Notes under the pieces: model-generated
The model's input: only the letters and a program-made list of their open reading frames with translations
What the model was told of the DNA's origin: nothing
Databases searched by the model: none
NCBI GenBank assembly: GCA_028023455.1
Contig: JAQFVV010000352.1
Coordinates: 660,001-724,000, forward strand
Source: Epiperipatus broadwayi
Taxonomy: Eukaryota > Onychophora > Udeonychophora > Euonychophora > Peripatidae
Direction: 5' to 3'
Length of the DNA: 64,000 nucleotides
Made by a program: the position numbers and the translations under genes
Part shown: positions 53,147 through 64,000 of the stretch, in pieces
How the letters are laid out: the number at the start of each line of letters is the position of its first letter
Numbering within the stretch: the first letter of the stretch is position 1

Positions 53147-55512
53147 CAACATCTCATTTATTATCATTGTTAACAATTCATCTTCCAGTATGAATGTAAT
53201 ATTAACTTAGAAAAAATTTACTTTATTTAATAAAAAGGAAATAATAATAAAACTGTCACTTAAATTTATATAACAAATATTAATCAAAATTGTGTTATTA
53301 TAATGGAAATATTAAAATCATCACTGGCGTGTTATAAAATAAAGTGTCTTATAATAAATGTTTTGTTGAAATAATATCCCATATGAGTTGTTTTATTATA
53401 TGCATTTGATTGTCCATTTCCACACACACATATGTTTACCATAATATAATTATAGAATTTATAGATGTGCCAGTATAGGTTATTTATTTAAACAGTCTAG
53501 AGTTAACAGATCTAAATATTGCAGTGTCAAAAATATGTTTTACTTTTCTTAGAATAGATAGTGATGTAGGGCAAAAAGATACCCAATCCTCATCATTGTC
53601 TATACTGTATTTAGTATAATAATTAATTCAATCAACATTATAGAATTGTTATTTATAAATGTTTCTATCATCCTATTTGCATCCTATATGACTACCATAA
53701 CCTATAACCCCAACTGAGCTAAGCTATAGAGTAATATCAACATAAGAATCTTATTAGTAAGTAGAAAACCAATTTAAGTTATAAATTTATTCTATCTTGT
53801 ATAGAATTGGTGCCTGGGTATTTATTTGTACATAAAGTGAAATAGGTAAAGAAAGTAGAGGTTACAGTGTATATTTGCATTATTGAAAATATATTATCGA
53901 AAAGGTAATGAAAATTGTGTACCACTATACAAAATAGTTAAGATTATTTCTGTTATTTATATATTCAAAATATACTACCACTACTTAAATTATATAAAAT
54001 CAGAAAATATATTTATTTTGATTTACTTCATTAACACTGATGCACAATTAATATTTCGATTATTGAATAAATGATTAAACTTCTGGGGCAATAAACCCAT
54101 CAATGTGATATCTATAAAAAATATAGCAGCTGAATTAACTTCTCAAGTATCAACTCAAACATTTTCTATGCATATGAAAAATTATTTCTAAATGTTTTGA
54201 AAGATAAATTAATCATCACTTTAAATAGATTGCCAGATCATTTTTGATATATTTAGAAAAATTATTAAGTCAAACAAACATCTAAAATTAAACATTTAAT
54301 TCAGTTACTGAAGTAAAAATATATGTTGTATTTGTAATAAATAAATAATCAGAAGGGCCATAACTGAAATCGATCCAAATATTTTACGATTCAGATTCTG
54401 CTACTGTCTCACAGAACTTCATACTGCAGAGCTATATTTGTAAAGTAATATTACCAACAAGGGATAAATAATTTAGTATTTATTTCAATGGATTGGCATT
54501 ATTAATGTTTTTTTTTTCCTTTCAGTTTATTTATGTTTACCAACTAAAGTCTTTTTACCGATTACTGTAAGCTAAATAATGCCTTATAGCGAAAGATGGA
54601 ATCTCTCAGACTTATTTATTTTAAATTGTCATGTGAATGATTCAAATATAGAATAAAAATTCAAGTGATTTATTGAAATTCATTTATTGCCTATTTTATA
54701 AAATAAATATAATTTAGATTTTGAATTCCATTATGTGACTCTCATTATTCATGACAAATGAATTACACCTTTTGGGAGTAATTGATCTTACCTTTTACGG
54801 AGCTGGATTTATTATGGAAAATTTTTTGATCACAAATATTCTATTTGAAAAAAAAATAGTTTCTCTCACAACTATTAGCAATAAAATAGTCTTGCCATTA
54901 AAGAGTATTGGAAGATGATTTTAAGCATCTGCTTTAATGAGAGATTTTCTTTGACTTTTTAATTATGTTATTATTTTGTTAACTATTATCGAAATTTTGC
55001 TTTTTTCTAATATAGTATTTGTTGCATGTATATTTTTGTGATATCAGTGAATACAGTTATTCACTTAAAGATAGTATATAATCAGTATTAATAATATTTT
55101 TTGCTATATGCAATTATTTAAATCATATCTTATAGGACATGAAACTTCTTTTTTTTTAAAAAAAAAATAATTCTGAATTAAGAAATTTTTGCTGTCATTT
55201 TTATATATTTTGATTGAATTGTTTTTTTTTTTTATTTGATTACACGACAAACACTCTTGTTTATCTTATTATTTTAAAATGTTTTGTGTATTTTTGTGCT
55301 TTTAAGACTTTTAATTTTCCATGACCGAAATTATATTAATTTTTATTGCATTACATTCATTTTAATTAAAAAAAAAAATTAGTCACCCAGGAGGAGAAAA
55401 AAACTAATTATTTGGGAAAATATGTTTAACAACTGTATTGATATATATAATATTAGTAAAATGTCCATTAATTAATACAAAATTGTAATTATAATAATAT
55501 TAAAAAAATTAA
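53114..55512. other. (TA)n then AT-rich stretch, nothing recognised
   Basis: (TA)n at 53114-53143 is the right flank of the solo LTR. The rest has no supported ORF. Confidence 0.5.
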
Positions 55513-55692
55513 TGGTAACAAACTATTATAAATAATCCTTAAATCTGCAGAAGTATTTTCGGTTAATTTGTTAAACCTGCCACAACTGCCATTAAATTAA
55601 AAAAAAAATTAATGGCAGTTGAGGCAGGTTTAAGAAATTTATCAAAAGTACCTTTGCAGATTTAAGGATTGTTTATAATAGTTTGTTATTGT
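55513..55692. repeat. 180-bp foldback hairpin (MITE-like)
   Basis: Left arm 55513-55595 pairs with 55609-55692 around an A/T loop. Shared words include ATCCTTAAATCTGC, AAACCTGCC and ACTGCCATTAA with their complements. No target duplication is recognisable. It ends about 20 bases before the second solo LTR. Confidence 0.85.
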
Positions 55693-55710
55693 TAAATTAT
55701 ATATATATAT

Positions 55711-57878
55711 TGTAAACGATCCGGAGAAGGTGACTTAACGAAAACTGCACTACAGGGTGCCATCTAGGCATTTGAACCTAGAAAAATTTATAAAGTAGGC
55801 AGATACGTCAGTCAAAAAAAAATTTTTTTTTTTTTTTAAGTTTTGATTCCGGTTGTTAGCCCATGTCACTAGCTCAGTGGAATAGCAGAGATTTAATAAG
55901 ATAATCTAAGAGTATATATCAAAAAAAAGAATAAAATAAGCCACTGCCAGTAATTAACATACAAACATTTATTTATGCACATATATATATAAGATTTAAA
56001 ATTATTTTAGTATTAGTTTTACATTTTAACATTTAACATTATTTTTAACTTTACCTTAGATTTTAATTTACATTTTAATTTCTATTATGTTATAAGTTTA
56101 CATTTTAATTAAGTTCGCACAGATGGGATTATAAACGCTTGTTTTAATATGTTGCTATAGATCGGTTACATAGATTACACGGTTAAAAACATCTCAAAGT
56201 AAACATAAACGATCAAAATATAAAATCATTGATACTGGCAATTGCAGAGGGAAATTTATAAGTAACCCAGTAGTATTCACCATAAGATACTTGCATTGTC
56301 ACCAATGACTTAAAAGACATCCAAATAAATACATTTTAGATACTCACTGTAAGGTATCATTATTTATCGAATGTCTATATATTTTGATCAAATATGAAAA
56401 TGCAAAACATAGTTAACCAATAAACCATCCATGCAAGCGTCTATAAACAACTTAAATTTAATGCAATTTTATTTAGTGTCGATTATGAATAGACTACATA
56501 AATTTGCATTTGAAAATAAACATTCTATCCCTATTTAACCTTAGGCCAAAATTCGTAGTCAAACTGACATCAATTCATCTGATACATCGATGTATTCAAT
56601 GTAATACGGAATACGGCAGCACCAAAGAGATTAAGAAAAGACATTGACTCTCATCAGATAGGGATATTACATTTATCTAACGAGAAGAACAATAAAAAAA
56701 AAAACTCCATAGAAAGGAACTGCGTTCTCCGTCTTATAATTCCTTTCATAGGCAAACGGGTGAGTGTGGCGTATATATAAACGATTCTGCCAGTAGCGAA
56801 TTCCGACTACATCAATATATCCAATCCATTGACCCAATTTAACCATGAAACAAATAACCTAAGATTACCCTTCCCTAATATAACTTTACAAATCTATACA
56901 GCCATTCACGCCCGACTTAAGTTTAACATTGATATATTTTAATTTATTGGAAAACAGAAATCATAAATAAACTTAAAGAACAAAATTAAATAAATGGAAA
57001 TGATTTTAAACAAATAAATAAAAAATACATCAAATAACATTTTAACTACTTTAGTCAGATAGGAAACTAATGCGATTATTTTAAATACGAAAAGTTTTTA
57101 ATTTAATGTTCATTAATTGTAAAGTTCTTACGGTTTTAAAACAGTTCATCTTTATCCGTTGCTTGCCATGAACGTGAATTCCCACGCCATCCTAAGATTG
57201 ATATTCTGTTGGCCGATTTATTTATCCTTCCAGAGGTTTTTGTTTTAACTGGTCCTCAATGTAGAAAGACGATAGTTCATTTCTCTTTCTTTCCTAGCAA
57301 AACTGAAGGGATTGAATCGTGCATCTGTTTCAATCCCTTCTTCACTTCCACACTACCACATATCTCTCACATCGTAATTAATCATTCACTAACCAATAAT
57401 TTCCAAACTTGTTTTTTTATATTAATGTGAAGGATTGAATTTACATTACGTCACCGATGCGATGGTCCTTTCGCTGCGGTCCGATTCCATAGGGATTTCT
57501 TCTTATTTGCTAACAGTTTCTATTGTTTTCCTATCTGACTGATATTTTTACATTTAAATGCCCAAGGCTGGTTTACATTTAACTAATTAACAATCATTTC
57601 CATTTCTGATTAATTAACCTGTTTTCCAAATCAAATATATATTTTTATCTCTAAATCTTTTTAAGTTTTTGTTTTTAAAATACCTTTTCTATTTTTAATA
57701 CAGTTTTATTTTAATAATTTTTTTTTATCTGTGCGATTTAATATATACGAGTTTAAGATGATATTTAATTTCAATTTTTAATTCTTAAAGAAAATTTTTA
57801 AATGGGAACTTTTTAATTTACTTTCATATTTAATAAATATAAATAAAAAAAACAATGTAACGAACGTCTGTGCTCGTT

Positions 57879-57881
<3 letters not shown>
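55711..57881 (+). mobile_element. Probable solo LTR, 2.17 kb, in (TA)n
   Basis: It starts TGTAAACGATCCGGAG after alternating AT and ends GTGCTCGTTACA before alternating AT. The ends are an imperfect inverted TGTAA(A)CGA/TCGTTACA with TG...CA. The right terminus also forms its own hairpin (TGTAACGA at 57855 with TCGTTACA). A TATA-like GTATATATAAACG is at about 56771. A 73-codon ORF at 57209-57430 has no recognised domain. The sequence is unrelated to the 1.88-kb LTR beyond the termini. Strand is inferred from the TATA-like box only. Confidence 0.5.
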
Positions 57882-57916
<35 letters not shown>

Positions 57917-57919
57917 AAC
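57876..57919. repeat. Palindrome GTTACAAT-(AT)n-ATTGTAAC
   Basis: The right half is TGTAACCC, as if another TG-starting element began at 57914. No matching right end was found downstream. Confidence 0.8.
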
Positions 57920-60900
57920 CCAGTGCTTTTGGCAATTGGTTTCATTTAACATTATTTATGCATGAAATTAATGTTATTTTTAAAAAAAAAATAAAAAATA
58001 AAAGTAATAATATTTGGTTAATTAAGTGTGCTATCCCTTTTACCTAGATATGGTTTGTGTAAATAAACAATATGTTCCCCAATGCAATATCATGTTTTGA
58101 AATGAAAATAATAATCTAACATTGTAATTCAAACCTAACTCGAAAACTTTATGTGCAAAAATATATTTGTAAAATGATATAGGTGATATATTTTATTTTG
58201 TTTTTAAGTAAAAAGTAGATTTGAAGTCAGGTGCAATAGTACCTATATTATTTTACAAATAATAATGTAAGTAAGATATTGGTATAAGAGCAAGTTAATA
58301 TAATGTAAAACAAAGGTAATAAACTGTATTTAGTTCTAAAATGGTTACATAAAAAACCATACATGTCAATTAAGTAATTTTTAAGATCGTATTGTTTTGA
58401 AAAAAAAAAAAGGTAACTTCTCATTAATTTGTTTTGAAGAAAATAATTTGATATGTAATTATAATCACATATACTTATTGTTGGTTTGAATGTATTTATT
58501 ATTTTCATTTATTAAACTGTTTTGTAATACATTTTAAATAATACTGAAAACCACATGATTGTAATAAGTTATACAATCTTTTTTTGGTTTATGTTGTAAT
58601 CAAATGATTTGTTTTTGGTAAAAGTCTCTGGAGTTAAGACAATGACCAATAAATATTCAATTCATTTTTTATATAGTCTGCTTCTGTTCTTCATAGTAAA
58701 CAGTACTAAATTTTGTAACATTATTATTTTATAATTTTGTAAAAATAAATTTGTAATATAATGGACGTTCCATCTATAGTGTTTGAGTAAAATTTTGGTA
58801 AGACATTTTGTATCTTTATGCTATTATCTACGATTTAAAAATTTCTGCATTAATAATTATCGTGTCTTGAAAGTTCGATTTTTTTAAAACAAAACTAAAA
58901 ATGAAGGAATTGACCAAAAGTTTCAATCAAATTCTTGTTTTAACTAAAGTAAGGAAAACAAATGTTTTTCAACTTAGAATTATTTATTTAATGACTTATT
59001 CTTCTTTATTAATGTTTTCTGGTATAACAGAAAAATAGATAAAAAATATATATAAAAAAAATGAACTGGAAACATTTTTTCCTGCATTTTTTAAAAAAAA
59101 TATTGTCTGCTTTAAAAAAAGAAGAAGGATTTTTGTACATTGGAATATGTTTTGACTCATTAATAATAGTCTAGGAAGAAATACTTTAAAAAAAATATAT
59201 ATATACAGTCATTTTTTAAAAAAAAAGAAAAAAAAGAGAGATTTATTTGAAATAAATGTGAAAATTAAATATACATACATTAATTGAAAGAAAAATACTA
59301 TTTGAAAGTAAATTGCTAACAATTATAAAAGTCGACTTAATAATGTCTTTAGTGATCTGAGAATAAAAATAAATTATATGTTATATTGTATGCATAAAGG
59401 AATTCTTGTAGCTTTATTAATTCTCTAATTCAACTGCAGTTATTATAATACATATCTCCAGGAAAAACTGTGCATTTTCTTCAATGTTTGAGATAGCTAA
59501 CTATATGTATAGTCTTCAAATAATGTGTATGTTTATCATCGATATTATAATATTCATTGTTTTTAGGATCCATATCTTTATCATTATAATTCAATTGAGA
59601 ATTAAGCTTCGTTTCTACTACATTTTTTTTTACATTTATTATTATAATTGCCAAAGGAAAAAAAAAAAAAAAACTTTTCATTAAAAAAATGTGTTCATTA
59701 CTTTCAATGCTTTGTGCTTTATAGGTTGTGACTGAATGAAAACTCTTTACCTGGATAGACAGCTCAGCAGAGAAATAGTTATGCGAAAGAGATAATGTGC
59801 ATTTATTTATTTTGTTTTTTTTTTTAAAAAAAATAATGGATAAAATTTTATTTTGTTTTATATTATTAATGTATGTTAAAGTTTATATTTGTTACATAAT
59901 ATTTTAAGGATCTTGTAATGACTTTGGGTAAAGTTTGTATTTGATATGAAGTGATACCTATAAAATATATATGATTTAGTACATGCAACTGGAGATATGA
60001 ACTTTGCATATTAATTATTTAAAGAAAAATGCTTTATATATATATATATATATATTTAACGGGAAAAACAGTTCTTTAAATTTATCCGAAGTAACTAAAA
60101 AAAAAAGAAAATGCCATAACAAGGTATTTATTGTTTAAAGTTTCAACAAAATTTTTATTGTATTAATTAAATAATTTAGTAACCGTTATTCTTTAATTGT
60201 ACGTCCACTTTATATTAGTTTAAGCTTGTATGCTATACATTGCTGTTGAATATTCCTTAATTAGAATTAAATTTATTATAATTTTCTGCATGGTTGAGAC
60301 GTGTATTTTAATTCATTGGTTTTAGATATTGATTGAATTATACATTTTAATATAGGTTTATTAGTATTAGTGTGTTTTTTATCTTGCCTAATTGTAGAGT
60401 TAGTAAATGTTTAATATCACCATATGAAGATGCCCTCACCAATATACTTTATTTTTCATGAAAGGATTAGTTTTGATATAGTGTTATGGTATGTTTGGTA
60501 GTCAATGTGATTGAGTCTTATAAATGGGATGATACAGAGTTTATATAATATTTAGTATACTGAAACAGTATGATTTCATCATCATACATTTCACCTATTC
60601 TAGAAATCAGTAGCCTTCATTTCCCTAGTTCAAACCCTAGAGGTACACATATATATAACAATATACTTGGAAATTTAACGTATATAAAAACGTATATTTA
60701 CACGTATATGTGTGTAATTGTATATGCACACACGTCTGCTATGTTTGTATATATTTTGTAATAATTTTATTTGCTAAAAAATGGTATATTCACATCTGAA
60801 TGATATTATCATTATATAACGTACACACCTTATAATTTTATAAATATTCATCTTATGATTTTAAATAATTGAATTGGTTTCAAGCTGGGAAAATTATATT
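57920..60900. other. AT-rich stretch, nothing recognised
   Basis: Poly-A and poly-T runs and short (TA)n (about 60038-60054). Open frames are low-complexity and occur on both strands of the same stretch (59481-59684), as chance frames do. Confidence 0.5.
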
Positions 60901-63900
60901 AGATAAGAACAGAATTCTCTAAAGTATTTCAAACTGGCTTTAAAGTACCCAATTACTTAATCATGTAGAGCAACTAAAAACAAATGTAGATGTCTCACGT
61001 CTAGGATAAAACGCTAGCAGCTTAAATCTCTTTCAGTAAAAAAAAAGGAGAAGCAATCCAATGTTTAAAAAAAGAACTTTACCAATCTCATGAGACACCG
61101 CCGGTACAAATCCAGATTTTAGGATTCTTAATAAAATAAAAGTTGGACAATTAAACCTGCACTGAAATCCAGATTGGAACTGGAATCTGAGAAAAATAAA
61201 AGGAACAATGAATAAACCTGAAATCAATCAACCGATTCATCTGAAGCTGATGCAATTAAGACTTCTTAGATTTTAATGTCTAAAAATAAAGATTGTGAAT
61301 GAACTGTAAGAGGGGGGGTTAAAAAGTATAAAAAAGGCAGTTGAAAGAAAATTGTCATCCACTTTTGCTTTACTCGTGTTTCAACTTATATCCAGGCAGC
61401 AGGCCCAGTTTCTACCATGCAAATAAGTGGCTAGAAAAGCTAAGGCCATCTTCCTGATGGTCAAGAACCGTTTATGGAGCCCGGAGATCCAAACCACAGC
61501 CCTACTTAAAGAATAGCCAATGATGAACCAGCTCAGATCAATCAGTCCATGCATGTATTTCATACTTTCAAGCTGCAAGCCTCCAGATAAATAACCGGTA
61601 ACCACTTCTCAATCAAACTAAATCTAAAAGCTATAGCCATCTATAAATCTTTCCTAAAGCTAGCTATATAATAAGTAATGTGCACAAACTCTTCCATTCA
61701 AATCTTATAAATTAATCACACTATGTTTAAAAGGTGTATTCTCTCTTAAAGTAATTAACTGTATTAGATAAATGTATCTCAACCTGTATAATTTAAAATA
61801 CTTTAAAAGTTAAATGTAAATCTTGCCTGATCACAAATTCTTAAATCTCTTTTTTAAATTTAACTTATAAAAGCTTATTTGCCTTATTATTTTCTCTATT
61901 TGTGTCTATACTTTTGCATCTATATATATATTTTGTTAAAATGCATTTATTGATTTATGCTTTGCCTTCGGAGCAGAGACTTTTAATTATTATAACTTAA
62001 AGAGACGTTTTGTTCTCAAGTAAAGTAATTATGCTGTTTGGCATATCTATAGATTGTCTCTGGTCTGAAACCTACTTTGATGTATTATTTGAACTGCTAT
62101 GCGTAGCTTAAATTCACATGTTGCTTATTAAAAGGTTTGTTTGGTTAAATAAAAGAGAGTGATAATTTAAGGCATATTCAGTAGTTAGCCAAATTTAAGC
62201 CCCAGATATGCTTTAGACCCCCTTAATGTAATTGCATATAATATGTAGTTAATTAATAAACTAGACCAATTTTAATAAAGTCCTCTTTAGCACAATTTCA
62301 GTGTTTATTTAACTAACTGGTGTAGGGTAGTTTGCAGAAGAAACTATAGATTTTGCACTTTACTAGTTGTTATAATTAAGATTCCAAAAGCGTTGTGAAT
62401 GAGTTTTTACGAAGCACTGAGGTGCATTCTGTCTTGCTATCATATAATTATTAAGATAAGATTAGATTTTAAGGGCTATCTTATCACCCTTAGTTCGGAT
62501 AGCCTTCTCTTGAATGGGATAATGATTTTAAGGGTCATTCCCATTTCCTCCTTTAAAAACTGGAACACCGGAATCCAGCATCTTATATCGTGGCTGTTCG
62601 AGCATCCGAACTAAAAGTTCATGTATAGCAGGTGAGCGGTATCTGAAAACCGAGCAATCGTTGCTGAATCTCATGAGTAAAAGTGCATTCAAGATGCATC
62701 TGATGAAATTTGCATAGCGCCATAGCCTCAGAAGTTATGCTACAAAACGCCAGTTCATCTGTTGTATATTAATTGTTCAGCATTGATCTGAACCTAAGAT
62801 CTAGTTTATCTAATAATATCTACATAAAGAGCACATTGACTGCTCATCGCGTAATGATAAATTTAAGTACACATTGTATAAAGTTCCCACTCTCTTACAG
62901 TTTAACCCTTAACATACTGAGTAGGAATGGCAGACATAATTTAGACAACAGTATAGACGTAAAATAATTATTAACGTATAAACGATATAATAGAATAATG
63001 TTCGTTAAGTACAATTGATTACAGAACGTGTAGTTCGTATTTTCACTATCCCACCTGCGAGTGGAATATTCAGTATAGTTAATTGTTATTGTTTGTGTTT
63101 TGTCCATATTACATAATTTTAAAATCTATTAACGTCTGCAGTCTTATTCACTTTATCTATATTAAATCACCATCCATAATGATTTTATATGCATGAGATA
63201 ATCAGCCATAGGTTGTGTGAGTGTGTTTGGTTAAGCTATAAAACATTTAGTTAAATATCCCCGAGTCTCTCGTTTTACCCTTTGCTATTGCCGGCGCGGA
63301 AATTGAGAGATTACGAGTGTAACCTCATATATGTCATTCATAAGGTAGTAAGTCAGGGGGTGTTGGTGAAGGAGCTGAGGTGCAGTCAGATTTGGTCTCA
63401 AACCCTCATCTAGATCAGCCTTGGTATAACTTACCAAATCTCTGGATTTTGTTGCGTGGATGTTCAAATATGACTGTTACAATACTTAATATGTTTTAAT
63501 CCCAAGAGAGGATTATATTTGGTGCATGCTATTGTCTTTAATTGGTGAGATATAGTCCGCACATATACATTTTTATGCCAGAGAAATAGGCTAGAAACCA
63601 TCAAGTGCTTTGTTATTTTTGCATTCCTCATGTGAAATTAAATGTATCCTTCCACCATAGAAGGTCTAGATTATTGTGCTCTGTTTAAAAGTTATGGCAA
63701 GGATAAATGTTGGATTTGAGATGTTAGTTCCTCAAGGGGCACTTTGTTATCAGTAGTGCCTTAGTAATTGGGATCAATATTAGTATTATGCTACTGAGCC
63801 TTGCTAACATCTCACAAGCAAACAAATGGAGAAAATTAATTTAAAATTGCGTAATTTAAAATGCTTATTTATTAAAGGAATATTCGAACACATTATTTTA

Positions 63901-64000
63901 GTGTTATCAATAGTTTAGAAATATTATTCGCTTGAATTAAGTCATCCATAATTAAAATATTTATTATAGTTTGTGTGGACATTAAGTTAAGCATGAAGTG
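60901..64000. other. More GC-balanced tail with short coding-like fragments
   Basis: From about 60.9 kb the base composition becomes less AT-biased. Several short open frames lie on the minus strand (61033-61227, 61381-61605, 62480-62770, 63285-63467), all without recognisable domains. They could be decayed pieces of one transposable element or of a gene beyond the window. I found no splice-linked arrangement. Confidence 0.35.
62480..62770 (-). pseudogene. Coding-like relic, unidentified
   Basis: One minus-strand frame reads LLRLWRYANFIRC, then RYRSPAIHELLVRMLEQPRY, KMLDSGVPVFKGGNGNDP, a stop, and NHYPIQEKAIRTKGDKIALK. Another frame upstream reads SEAMALCKFHQMHLECTFT. Residue composition is protein-like and much less AT-driven than elsewhere, with at least one frame change and one stop. 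I do not recognise the family; a decayed retroelement or gene exon are both possible. Confidence 0.3.

Noticed and set aside
55870-55885. Box A-like TAGCTCAGTGG
   Set aside because: No box B or tRNA fold downstream; inside the probable solo LTR.

Overview
This is 64 kb of very AT-rich, repeat-dominated animal intergenic DNA. The evidence for an animal is an EN+ Penelope-like element (RT plus GIY-YIG endonuclease), a short tRNA-derived SINE, a hAT-type MITE, probable solo LTRs, hammerhead-ribozyme-bearing tandem repeats and abundant (AT)n and (AAT)n. Nothing supports a prokaryote, organelle or virus. An invertebrate is likely, but the sequence does not fix the phylum. No complete host gene is visible. 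The best host-gene candidate is one short coding exon at 40361-40553.

Layout. 1-18.2 kb: a 3.1-kb block occurs twice in the same orientation (copy A 1066-1902 plus 4561-6800; copy B 14989-18153). Copy A is split by a 2.66-kb terminal-inverted-repeat (TIR) element, and copy B shows the empty target site. Copy B carries a SINE that copy A lacks. Between the copies lie a broken coiled-coil ORF (minus strand, 7117-9416), two clusters of repeats with type I hammerhead folds (10143-10968 and 11231-11960; a third cluster is at 436-1065), and a second TIR element (12262-13964). 18.2-25.7 kb: AT-rich DNA with small tandem repeats and a 32-bp (TA)-cored palindrome.

25.8-38.3 kb: a giant inverted-repeat structure with arms of about 2.75 kb around a 7.1-kb core. 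The core holds degenerate tandem repeats and a hAT MITE. 38.3-43.8 kb: the candidate exon, then two truncated Penelope-like copies in a near-perfect head-to-head palindrome (2 x 1088 bp, 100-bp spacer), bounded by (AAT)n. 50.4-51.0 kb: two interlocking inverted repeats. 51.2-57.9 kb: two TG...CA elements that look like solo LTRs (1.88 and 2.17 kb), both inserted in (AT)n. 57.9-64 kb: AT-rich DNA, becoming more GC-balanced after 60.9 kb, with short coding-like fragments on the minus strand.

The most interesting signals are the multiple hammerhead-type ribozyme repeats in 369-464-bp periods (retrozyme-like), the giant foldback structure, and a recurring architecture of TIRs enclosing degenerate tandem repeats of about 360-500 bp.
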